Shown piece after piece: positions 31,099 through 40,188 of a DNA stretch of 64,000 nt (positions are counted from its first letter, which is position 1; every line of letters starts with the position of its first letter). Source of the DNA: Actinobacillus porcitonsillarum. Its GTDB lineage: Bacteria; Pseudomonadota; Gammaproteobacteria; Enterobacterales; Pasteurellaceae. Below the pieces are notes generated by a model that saw nothing but the letters and a program-made list of their open reading frames with translations, did no database searches and was not told the origin of the DNA. The position numbers and the translations under genes are program-made. The DNA lies in assembly GCF_003101015.1 (NCBI RefSeq), contig NZ_CP029206.1:992001-1056000 (forward strand), given 5' to 3'.

Positions 31099-34000
31099 AT
31101 GAATAAAATTTTCAAAGTCATTTGGAATCACGCAACGCAAAGTTTTGTCGTGGTATCAGAATTAACAAGAACAAAAGGTAAGTCCGCTTCAACAACGGAT
31201 AACCGTGTAGAGCCAAGCAAAGCATTATTAGCTTTAGGTGTGGCGGGTGCTGCATTAATTGGTGGCAATGCTCAGGCAGTAACACTTGGTACATCAGTGA
31301 GCGATGGTTCATATACTAGAACAAATGACGGTAGTGTGGCGATTGGTTACAATGCGGTTACGCAAAATCACTCGAGTGTTGCAATTGGTACAAATGTTGC
31401 AGCAGCAGCTGATTCAAGTGTCGCAATTGGTTTAAACGCTAGAACCCTTCAAGAGAATGGTGTGGCTGTTGGTGCAGATGCTAAAGCATATAGCCAATCT
31501 TCAACAGCGATTAGTATGAAAGCTCAAGCTTTTGGTAATAATACACTTGCTGCTGGTTTTGATGCCTATGCGAACACTGTGGAAAGTAATAGCGCAACAG
31601 ATACTGCAGTAGATGGTCAGTTGACCGCAGATGGTGTTGAGGTTTGGTATGACTCTCAAGGTAATACTCGTTATTCAAATGTGCCAGCGTTAGCATTAGG
31701 TGCTGAATCGTCTGCAACTAACCGTAATGCAATTGCAATTGGTACACTTTCTAATGCTTCTGGTAACCGTGCGATGGCAATGGGTGCTGGTGCAAATGCA
31801 AGTGGTATGCGTGCTATTGCAAACGGCTGGCGTTCAAATGCAAGTGGCGAGAGAGCGCTTGCAATTGGTCCGGAATCAAAATCTTCAGCTAAAGATGCGA
31901 TTGCTATTGGTAATACGACCAATGTATCTGGCAATTACTCAGTTGCTTTAGGTGCGAATGCGAATGTGAAAAACCAAAATACATTTGTATTTGGTAGTAA
32001 CTTAACCACAACTCAAGATAACAGTGTGGTTTTAGGTCAAGGTTCAACAGACCGTGCTGCAACAACTGAAACTTCAACAACGTTATTAGGCGTAACTTAT
32101 GGCACATTTGCGGGTCAAGGTTCTGCTGCAAATGGTATTGTTTCTGTTGGTGCTGTAGGTAAAGAGCGTCAAATTATTAATGTTGCAGCAGGTAATATTT
32201 CTGCAACTTCTACAGATGCAATTAACGGTTCACAGCTTTATTTAGTTGCAGTTGAAGCTGCGAAGAAAGCTGTTGTAACTTCAAAAGATAATACTGTAAA
32301 TGTTACAGTGACTACTGATGCAACAACAGGCGTTACAACTTATGATTTAAGCGTGCCTGCAAGTACAGCAACAGGCGGTACTACAGATACTTCAACGTAT
32401 TTCCATGTGAATAATGGTTCAAATACGGGTAAAGGTGATGCAACAACTAACTTAGGCGATATTACTTCTGCTGCAGGTGCAACAGGAACAGCAGCATTAG
32501 CTGCGGGTGAAAATACGACTGCGAAAGGCAATTACGCATCTGCTGTTGGTTATAATACTACAGCAAGTGGTGATGCATCTGTTGCGATGGGTAACTCAAC
32601 ATCTATTACTAATGCTACGAACAGTGTTGCAATTGGTAACGCAAGTGTTATTGCTAATGGTACGGATTCAATTGCAATTGGTAACAATGCAACTATTGGT
32701 GCTGGTACAACTGTAGACTATGCTATTGCTATTGGTACAAATACAACAGCAGGTACTAAATCTATCTCAATGGGGCTAAATGCAACATCTACAACAGAAG
32801 CTGTAGCTATTGGTCCTGAAACTAAAGCATATGCGTGTGCCACTGTAATCGGTTATAACTCGACTTCACAAACTCGTGGTGTTGCTATTGGTATGGATTC
32901 TGTTGCATGTGCAACTTCTGTAGCAATTGGTTATTCAACAGAAACTAGAGAAGGGAGTACAGCTATTGGTTTTGATGCTTCTGCTATAGGCCAATCATCT
33001 GTTGCTATAGGTTATACTGTATCGGCAAATGGTAGTGAGTCTGTTGCAGTAGGTAATGCAAGTAGTTCTAATGGCGGTCTTGCAACGGCTTTAGGTAGTT
33101 ATTCTAACGCTACTGCGAATGAATCAGTTGCTATTGGTGCCCGTTCTAATGCGAGCTCAAATGCGGCTAATTCTGTGGCAATCGGTCCATATGCAACAAC
33201 AAATGCGTCTATGGCTATAGCTATTGGTCAGCAAGCAAAAGGTTTAGCTGCTAATGCAACAGCGATTGGTCAAGGTGCCGCAGCTAATGCATCAGATGCT
33301 ATTTCAATTGGTACAAATGCTGGTATTTTACCAGGTACTGGGGCTGTAAGTGGAGACTCTTCCATTGCTGTAGGTCGTTCTTCTTTAGCACAAGGAGAAC
33401 GTGCTGTTGCACTTGGTCGTACTGCGACAGCTAACGGAACGCGTTCTTCTGCATTAGGTGCGGGTGCGGTCACAGAAGCAGACTATGGTGTAGCTTTAGG
33501 TAACCGTGCGCAAGTTAATACAGGTGCAACAAATGGCGTTGCATTAGGTAATACCTCAATTACGTCAGCTGAAAATGCAACTTCAATTGGTGCAGCGGCA
33601 ACAGCTTCACACGCAGGTGCTGTGGCATTAGGTAATGGTTCAACCACTCGTGCGGCAACATCTGAAAATAGCGCAACGGTAGGTCCATTAACTTATAGTG
33701 GTTTTGCAGGTACTTCACCGGCTTCAGTGGTATCTGTTGGTTCTGCTGGTGCTGAACGTCAATTAGTGAATGTGGCAGCAGGTAACATTTCTGCAACTTC
33801 AACTGATGCTATCAATGGTTCACAGCTTTACGCTGTAGCGGCAGAAGTGGCTAAAGGCTATAACGTTACATCAAACGGTGGTACAAATGTAACATTATTA
33901 CCAGGTGCTCAGACTAACTTCTTAGCAGAAGGTTTAGCAACGGTTTCTCATAAAGCAAATACAACCACAGGTGGCGTAGATGTAACTTATAACGTTGCTA

Positions 34001-37000
34001 AAGGTTCATTTGATACTACAACTGATGGTACGGTTGTTCCTAATACGACAACCCCTGGTGTTGTAACGGCAGACGATGTTGCAAAAGCAGTAAATTCAGG
34101 TTTCTGGAAAGTGGGTAATGGCGCAGTTGTAAATAACGTTACATTCGGTGATGAAGTTCACTTTATTGCAGGTGCAAATACCACTGTTACTGTAACTAAG
34201 GTTGATGATAACAATACCACGATTGCTTACGATGTAGATTTATCTAAAGTAAATCTTCCGGATGTGTCTAACACGACATTAACAATGGCAGATAACGGTA
34301 CTGTAGCCGCGCCGACAGACGGAGATAAATTAGTTAATGCAACAACTGTTGCTAATGCAATTAACAATGCAGCGTTTAATGTAACGATTGCAAGTGATGC
34401 AACTGAATTTACCGATCAAGATGGTAAAGCAAATGCTTCAGTAAAAGCGGGTAGCGAGCTTGTATTAAAATCAGGTAAAAACTTGATTGCAAAACAAGAA
34501 GGTACAAACATCACGTTTGCAACAAAAGAAGAAGTTGATTTCAACAAAGTTACATTATCAAATGGCACTACAGGTGGCGTTAATTTAGTGAACGAAGCGG
34601 CTCAGCCTGCAACAAATAATGCAGATGCGCCAACAAGTGCATTAAATATTACAAGTACAGATGGTAAACCAACACAAATTACAGGTGTAGGTTCAACCTT
34701 AAATACGACAACTGTAGCGACTGCGCCAAATGGTTCAGCAGATGGTACAAAACCAAATACAGTAAATTTAGTTGATTTAGCGAATGCAACAAATCCAAAC
34801 TCAGCGGCAACAGTCGGTGATTTACAAAATATGGGTTGGGTTGTTTCTGCAGCAGGTAACAACTATACAGACGCAGTAAAAAATGCGAATGAAGTGAAAT
34901 TTGTAGGTAAAGATGGTGTAACGGTAACGGGTAACACAGACGGTAATGTTCGTGAAATTACTGTTGCAGTAAATAAAGCACCAATCCAAGCAAATGGTAC
35001 TAACATTACAACTTATGCTGCAGGAGATGTTGTAAATTACGCAAATGGTAACGGCACAACAGCACAAGTAACGCCAATTACTGATGCGAATGGCAATACA
35101 ACAGGTTATAACGTAACATTTGATGTGAATACAACGACATTAGGTGACAACACAACACCAAATGGCGTGAACGCAAATGGTACAGTAGCAGCACCAGCAA
35201 ATGGCGACAGCTTCTTAAATGCTTCAACGGTTGTGAATGCAATTAACAATGCAGCGTTTAACGTAACAATTGAAGCAGATAAAACAACATTTGCAGATCT
35301 TGCTGGTAAAGATAATGCGCAAGTGAAAGCGGGTAGCGAGCTTGTATTAAAATCAGGTAAGAACTTAGTTGTAAAACAAGACAATACTAACATTACATTT
35401 GCAACTGCAGATGATGTAACGTTTAACAACGTAACATCAAACAACCTAACGTTAAATAACGGTGGTACAAATGCAGTGAATTTAACGAATGAGAAAGGTG
35501 TTGCTGCAAACAATACGGCAACTGGTAATCCGATTGATAACCAATCAGCGTTAAATATCACAGATACAGCAGGTAACCCAACGCAAATTACAGGTGTAGG
35601 TTCAAGCTTAAATACAACAACAGTAGATACAGCACCAACCGGAACTGGTTCAGCAAACTCTACGACGTTTATTGATTTAGCATTAACACCGAATGGAACA
35701 ACAACATTACCTGATAATATTTTAAATTCAGCTGCAACTGTTCGTGATTTAGCGAACATGGGATGGATTGTAAGTGCTGCTGGTAATAGTTATAAAGATG
35801 GCGTTAAAAATGCAAATGAAGTGAAATTCATTGGCGATGGCGTTAATGTAACAGGTGAGACGAAAGATGGCGTACGTGAAATTACAATCGCTGTTAATAA
35901 AGGTTCTGTAGAGTCAAATACAACAACTGGTCTTGCAAACGGTACAACTAACTTTGTAACAGGTGATCAAGTTGCTAATGCAATTAATAACTCAGGTTGG
36001 ACAACAACACCAACAACAGTAATTGATGCAGATGGTAATAAAGTTGAAAACCCAACAGCAGAAGTGATCAACCCAGGTGATGCAGTTAACTATGTAAATG
36101 GTAACGGTACAACAGCGAACGTAACGGTAGTGAAAGGTAAAGATGGTCAACCAGATACCTTTAACGTAAGTTATGATGTAAATACAACGACATTAGGTGA
36201 TGACACAACACCAAATGGCGTGAACGCAAACGGTACAGTAGCAGCACCAGTAGATGGCGACAGCTTCTTAAATGCTTCAACAGTTGTGAATGCAATTAAC
36301 AATGCAGCGTTTAACGTAACAATTGCATCAGATAAAACAGCATTTACAGATCAAGATGGTAAAGAAGATGCACAAGTGAAAGCGGGTAGCGAGCTTGTAT
36401 TAAAATCAGGTAAAAACTTGATTGCGAAACAAGAAGGTACAAACATCACATTTGCAACAGCAGATGATGTAACGTTTAACAACGTAACATCAAACAACCT
36501 GACGTTAAATAACGGTGGTACAAATGCAGTGAATTTAACGAATGAGAAAGGTATTGCAGCGAACAACACAGCAAGCGGCAGCCCGATTGATAACCAATCA
36601 GCGTTAAATATCACAGATACAGCAGGTAACCCAACGCAAATTACGGGCGTAGGTTCAAGCTTAAATACAACGACAGTAACGACAGCACCGGAAGGTACGG
36701 GAAGTACGGGTAGTGATAAGCTAGTGGACTTAGGTTCGAAAGATGCACCGTTAGCAGAAAACGTATTAAATTCAGCGGCAACCGTACGTGACTTAGCGAA
36801 CATGGGTTGGGTAGTAGGTGTTCAAGATAACGAGTATGTAGATACAGTTAAGAATGCAAACAAAGTTGAATTTATTGGTGGTAACGGCGTTGATATCGCA
36901 GGTAAAACGAATGCAACAACAGGTGTTCGTGAAATCACTATTGCTGTTGAAACAGGTAATGTAACAAGTAACAGCACTACAGGTTCTGCAACAGGTTCTG

Positions 37001-39012
37001 GTAACTTTGTAACGGGTGGACAAGTTGCTGATGCAATTAATAACTCAGGTTGGACAACAACACCAACAACAGTAATTGATGCAGATGGTAATAAAGTTGA
37101 AAACCCAACAGCAGAAGTGATCAACCCAGGTGATGCAGTTAACTATGTAAATGGTAACGGTACAACAGCGAACGTAACGGTAGTGAAAGGTAAAGATGGT
37201 CAACCAGATACCTTTAACGTAAGTTATGATGTAAATACAACGACATTAGGTGATGACACAACACCAAATGGCGTGAATGCAAACGGTACAGTAGCAGCAC
37301 CAGTAGATGGCGACAGCTTCTTAAATGCTTCAACAGTTGTGAATGCAATTAACAATGCAGCGTTTAATGTAACGATTGGAAGCGACACTGCAACATTTGC
37401 AGATCAAGATGGTAAAGCGAATGCACAAGTGAAAGCGGGTAGCGAGCTTGTATTAAAATCAGGTAAAAACTTGATTGCAAAACAAGAAGGTACAAACATC
37501 ACATTTGCAACAGCAGATGATGTAACGTTCAACAACGTAACATCGAACAACCTGACGTTAAATAACGGTGGTACAAATGCAGTGAATTTAACGAATGAGA
37601 AAGGTATTGCAGCGAACAACACAGCAAGCGGCAGCCCGATCGATAACCAATCAGCGTTAAATATCACAGATACAGCAGGTAACCCAACGCAAATTACGGG
37701 CGTAGGTTCAAGCTTAAATACAACGACAGTAACGACAGCACCGGAAGGTACGGGAAGTACGGGTAGTGATAAGCTAGTGGACTTAGGTTCGAAAGATGCA
37801 CCGTTAGCAGAAAACGTATTAAATTCAGCGGCAACCGTACGTGACTTAGCGAACATGGGTTGGGTAGTAGGTGTTCAAGATAACGAGTATGTAGATACAG
37901 TTAAGAATGCAAACAAAGTTGAATTTATTGGTGGTAACGGCATTGATATCGCAGGTAAAACGAATGCAACAACAGGTGTTCGTGAGATCTCTGTTGAAAT
38001 CGATAAAGGTAGCGTAAAAGCGAATACCACAACGGGTGTTGCTGAAGGCGATATCGCACCGAATAAAGTTGCAACAACTGCTGATGTTATCAATACAATC
38101 AATAATACGGGTTGGACAACAACACCAACAACAGTAATTGATGCAAATGGTAATAAAGTTGAAAACCCAACGGCAGAAGTGATCAACCCAGGTGATACGG
38201 TTAATTACGTGAACGGTAACGGTACAACAGCGAACGTAACAGTTGTGAAAGGTAAAGATGGTCAACCAGATACCTTTAACGTAAGTTATGATGTTAATAC
38301 TGCGAACCCAACTGTAGCTAATAGTAATGGCAGCATTGCAGCGCCTACAGGTACAGACGGTGCAAATTACGTGAATGCAACAACGCTTGTTGATACTGTA
38401 AATAAAGCAAGCTGGAACGTGAATGCAAGTAAAGTTGAAGGCTCAACAGGTCAATCTACTTATGAAGCAGGCGATAAAGTGAAAGCAGGTGATACAGTCA
38501 CTATCAATGCGGGTAACAATATCGTTGTGAGTGGTTCAGGTAAAACGATCAATGTAGCAACGTCAATGACACCAACATTTGAAACTGTTCAAGTAGGTGG
38601 AAGCACTGGTCCAGTTATCAGCGGTGATACAAATGGTGATGTAAAAGTTGCGAAGAAAGATGGTTCTGCAGCGAAAATCACTAACGTAGCAGCGGGTACT
38701 GCGGATACAGATGCAGTGAATTATAGCCAATTAAAACAAGCGGCTGGCGATATTCACAACAAGATCAACCGTAACAACAAAGACTTACGTGCAGGTATCG
38801 CAGGTGCGAACGCAGCAGCAGGTTTACCACAAGTTTATATCCCAGGTAAATCAATGGTTGCAGCGGCAGCAGGTACCTTCAAAGGTCAATCAGCTGTGGC
38901 AGTGGGTTACTCACGTGCATCTGATAACGGTAAGCTAATCCTTAAATTACAAGGTAATGCGAATACCCGTGGTGATATCGGTGGTTCTGTGGGTGTAGGT
39001 TACCAATGGTAA
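31099..39012 (+). CDS. Giant trimeric autotransporter adhesin (YadA/Hia type)
   Basis: A 2637-residue type Vc secreted surface adhesin. An extended signal (ESPR, MNKIFKVIWNHATQSFVVV) precedes a signal peptide ending GGNAQA. Residues about 75-360 and 450-890 are YadA-like head repeats (SVAIGxxA). Each ends in a neck, ISATSTDAINGSQLY, near residues 369 and 897. A long stalk with Trp-ring-like segments (NMGWVV, NNSGWTT) follows. The C-terminal ~95 residues are the YadA anchor ending GVGYQW. Two tandem units of about 351 residues are nearly identical. Asn/Thr content and N-X-S/T sequons are very high. GAGG precedes the start. Confidence 0.96.
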   Translation: MNKIFKVIWNHATQSFVVVSELTRTKGKSASTTDNRVEPSKALLALGVAGAALIGGNAQAVTLGTSVSDGSYTRTNDGSVAIGYNAVTQNHSSVAIGTNVAAAADSSVAIGLNARTLQENGVAVGADAKAYSQSSTAISMKAQAFGNNTLAAGFDAYANTVESNSATDTAVDGQLTADGVEVWYDSQGNTRYSNVPALALGAESSATNRNAIAIGTLSNASGNRAMAMGAGANASGMRAIANGWRSNASGERALAIGPESKSSAKDAIAIGNTTNVSGNYSVALGANANVKNQNTFVFGSNLTTTQDNSVVLGQGSTDRAATTETSTTLLGVTYGTFAGQGSAANGIVSVGAVGKERQIINVAAGNISATSTDAINGSQLYLVAVEAAKKAVVTSKDNTVNVTVTTDATTGVTTYDLSVPASTATGGTTDTSTYFHVNNGSNTGKGDATTNLGDITSAAGATGTAALAAGENTTAKGNYASAVGYNTTASGDASVAMGNSTSITNATNSVAIGNASVIANGTDSIAIGNNATIGAGTTVDYAIAIGTNTTAGTKSISMGLNATSTTEAVAIGPETKAYACATVIGYNSTSQTRGVAIGMDSVACATSVAIGYSTETREGSTAIGFDASAIGQSSVAIGYTVSANGSESVAVGNASSSNGGLATALGSYSNATANESVAIGARSNASSNAANSVAIGPYATTNASMAIAIGQQAKGLAANATAIGQGAAANASDAISIGTNAGILPGTGAVSGDSSIAVGRSSLAQGERAVALGRTATANGTRSSALGAGAVTEADYGVALGNRAQVNTGATNGVALGNTSITSAENATSIGAAATASHAGAVALGNGSTTRAATSENSATVGPLTYSGFAGTSPASVVSVGSAGAERQLVNVAAGNISATSTDAINGSQLYAVAAEVAKGYNVTSNGGTNVTLLPGAQTNFLAEGLATVSHKANTTTGGVDVTYNVAKGSFDTTTDGTVVPNTTTPGVVTADDVAKAVNSGFWKVGNGAVVNNVTFGDEVHFIAGANTTVTVTKVDDNNTTIAYDVDLSKVNLPDVSNTTLTMADNGTVAAPTDGDKLVNATTVANAINNAAFNVTIASDATEFTDQDGKANASVKAGSELVLKSGKNLIAKQEGTNITFATKEEVDFNKVTLSNGTTGGVNLVNEAAQPATNNADAPTSALNITSTDGKPTQITGVGSTLNTTTVATAPNGSADGTKPNTVNLVDLANATNPNSAATVGDLQNMGWVVSAAGNNYTDAVKNANEVKFVGKDGVTVTGNTDGNVREITVAVNKAPIQANGTNITTYAAGDVVNYANGNGTTAQVTPITDANGNTTGYNVTFDVNTTTLGDNTTPNGVNANGTVAAPANGDSFLNASTVVNAINNAAFNVTIEADKTTFADLAGKDNAQVKAGSELVLKSGKNLVVKQDNTNITFATADDVTFNNVTSNNLTLNNGGTNAVNLTNEKGVAANNTATGNPIDNQSALNITDTAGNPTQITGVGSSLNTTTVDTAPTGTGSANSTTFIDLALTPNGTTTLPDNILNSAATVRDLANMGWIVSAAGNSYKDGVKNANEVKFIGDGVNVTGETKDGVREITIAVNKGSVESNTTTGLANGTTNFVTGDQVANAINNSGWTTTPTTVIDADGNKVENPTAEVINPGDAVNYVNGNGTTANVTVVKGKDGQPDTFNVSYDVNTTTLGDDTTPNGVNANGTVAAPVDGDSFLNASTVVNAINNAAFNVTIASDKTAFTDQDGKEDAQVKAGSELVLKSGKNLIAKQEGTNITFATADDVTFNNVTSNNLTLNNGGTNAVNLTNEKGIAANNTASGSPIDNQSALNITDTAGNPTQITGVGSSLNTTTVTTAPEGTGSTGSDKLVDLGSKDAPLAENVLNSAATVRDLANMGWVVGVQDNEYVDTVKNANKVEFIGGNGVDIAGKTNATTGVREITIAVETGNVTSNSTTGSATGSGNFVTGGQVADAINNSGWTTTPTTVIDADGNKVENPTAEVINPGDAVNYVNGNGTTANVTVVKGKDGQPDTFNVSYDVNTTTLGDDTTPNGVNANGTVAAPVDGDSFLNASTVVNAINNAAFNVTIGSDTATFADQDGKANAQVKAGSELVLKSGKNLIAKQEGTNITFATADDVTFNNVTSNNLTLNNGGTNAVNLTNEKGIAANNTASGSPIDNQSALNITDTAGNPTQITGVGSSLNTTTVTTAPEGTGSTGSDKLVDLGSKDAPLAENVLNSAATVRDLANMGWVVGVQDNEYVDTVKNANKVEFIGGNGIDIAGKTNATTGVREISVEIDKGSVKANTTTGVAEGDIAPNKVATTADVINTINNTGWTTTPTTVIDANGNKVENPTAEVINPGDTVNYVNGNGTTANVTVVKGKDGQPDTFNVSYDVNTANPTVANSNGSIAAPTGTDGANYVNATTLVDTVNKASWNVNASKVEGSTGQSTYEAGDKVKAGDTVTINAGNNIVVSGSGKTINVATSMTPTFETVQVGGSTGPVISGDTNGDVKVAKKDGSAAKITNVAAGTADTDAVNYSQLKQAAGDIHNKINRNNKDLRAGIAGANAAAGLPQVYIPGKSMVAAAAGTFKGQSAVAVGYSRASDNGKLILKLQGNANTRGDIGGSVGVGYQW
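36001..38300 (+). repeat. Tandem ~1.05-kb repeats inside the adhesin gene
   Basis: Unit one spans 36001-37053 (1053 bp) and unit two 37054-38115 (1062 bp). A partial third copy runs from 38116 to about 38300. Long stretches are identical at the DNA level. More diverged versions lie upstream, from about 34300. Lengths are multiples of three, so unit gain or loss keeps the frame. Confidence 0.9.
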
Positions 39013-39041
39013 TCCGCTAATCTAGCGAATCAAAAATAATA

Positions 39042-39070
39042 AATGCGACTCGAAAGGGTCGCATTTTTTT
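39042..39070 (+). terminator. Terminator of the adhesin gene
   Basis: AATGCGACTC and GGGTCGCATT pair around GAAA-like loop bases, and TTTTTTTT follows. Confidence 0.87.
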
Positions 39071-39130
39071 TATGTTTAATTTTTATATTGCCAATGAAGG
39101 TTATTTTGTGTGATGTGATACATCAAAACA

Positions 39131-39152
39131 GGCGCCAGCGTGGCGCCCCTAC
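39131..39152. repeat. Single GTAG REP-like palindrome, core GCGCCA-TGGCGC
   Basis: GGCGCCAGCGTGGCGCCCCT then AC. One arm base differs from the ACGCCA type, with the matching change in the other arm. Confidence 0.78.
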
Positions 39153-39237
39153 AGGATATTTAAACATCACGAAATTTGATGTGAAACATGTGAATCCTCT
39201 ATAATATCCCCACTCTTTCATGCCTTAAGGAATAATC

Positions 39238-40188
39238 ATGTTAAATGTCATTTATCTTATTTCCGGGTTGATTTTATTAGTTTGGAGCGCTGATAAATTT
39301 GTAAGCGGAGCCTCGCAAACTGCACGTTATTTGGGGATGTCGCCACTGTTAATCGGCATGGTCATTGTTGGCTTTGGGACTTCTGCCCCTGAAATGTTAG
39401 TGTCGGCATCTTCCGCCTTAAATGGGGCTTCGGGGATTGCGTTGGGGAATGCCTATGGTTCGAACATTGCGAATATCGCATTGATTTTAGGGCTTACGGC
39501 GTTACTTCGTCCGATTCACGTTGCAAAAGCTGTGGTTTGGCGAGAGTTACCGATTTTATTAGGGGTTACGGCGTTATCTGCTTATTTTATGATGGATGCG
39601 ATTGTAAGCCGTGTAGAAGCGGTCATTTTATTGGTGCTTTTTGCTCTTTATATGATTTGGAGCCTTTGGCTAGGCAAAGCAGAAAGCCCTACTGAAGTAG
39701 AAGAATTGCCTAGTGAAACCATGTCTCGCAAACAAGCCTTTTTCTGGTTGGTGGTGGGATTGTTGGTCTTGATGGTGAGTGCAAGATTGCTGGTTATTGG
39801 TGCGGTGGAGATTGCAAAATCGCTTGGGATCAGTGATTTAGTCATTGGCTTAACTATTGTTGCGGTGGCCACGTCTTTACCTGAATTAGCCTCTTCACTG
39901 GTTGCGGCTCGCCGAGGGGAATCTGATTTAGCCTTAGGGAATATCGTGGGCTCAAATTTATTTAACTCTCTGGCGGTGGTGGGGATTGCTGGTGCAATTC
40001 AGCCTATGCAGGTGGAATCGGCTATTTTCAGCCGTGATATGTTGGCAATGTCGGGGCTCACGCTGCTCCTTTGGATTTTTAGTTGGAAAATGGGTAAAAA
40101 AAGACGTGAAATTAACCGCTTGGAGGGATGTCTTTTTTTAGCCTGTTTTGTAGGATATTCCCTTTATTTATTACAAACGGCGATATGA
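39238..40188 (+). CDS. yrbG: Calcium/sodium antiporter, YrbG family
   Basis: Inner membrane cation exchanger of the CaCA superfamily, 316 residues with about ten helices. The two alpha-repeats are clear: GFGTSAPEMLVS with GNAYGSNIANIALILG, and VAVATSLPELASS with GNIVGSNLFNSLAVVG. AAGGAATAATC precedes the ATG. Its stop TGA overlaps the ATGATG start of dsbD. In E. coli yrbG heads the kdsD-kdsC-lpt operon, but here it is joined to dsbD. Confidence 0.93.
   Translation: MLNVIYLISGLILLVWSADKFVSGASQTARYLGMSPLLIGMVIVGFGTSAPEMLVSASSALNGASGIALGNAYGSNIANIALILGLTALLRPIHVAKAVVWRELPILLGVTALSAYFMMDAIVSRVEAVILLVLFALYMIWSLWLGKAESPTEVEELPSETMSRKQAFFWLVVGLLVLMVSARLLVIGAVEIAKSLGISDLVIGLTIVAVATSLPELASSLVAARRGESDLALGNIVGSNLFNSLAVVGIAGAIQPMQVESAIFSRDMLAMSGLTLLLWIFSWKMGKKRREINRLEGCLFLACFVGYSLYLLQTAI

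Noticed and set aside
35106-38265. Long open frames on the minus strand inside the adhesin gene (up to 217 codons)
   Set aside because: They are antisense shadows of a repetitive, codon-biased gene and recur with each repeat unit; no start sites or family similarity.
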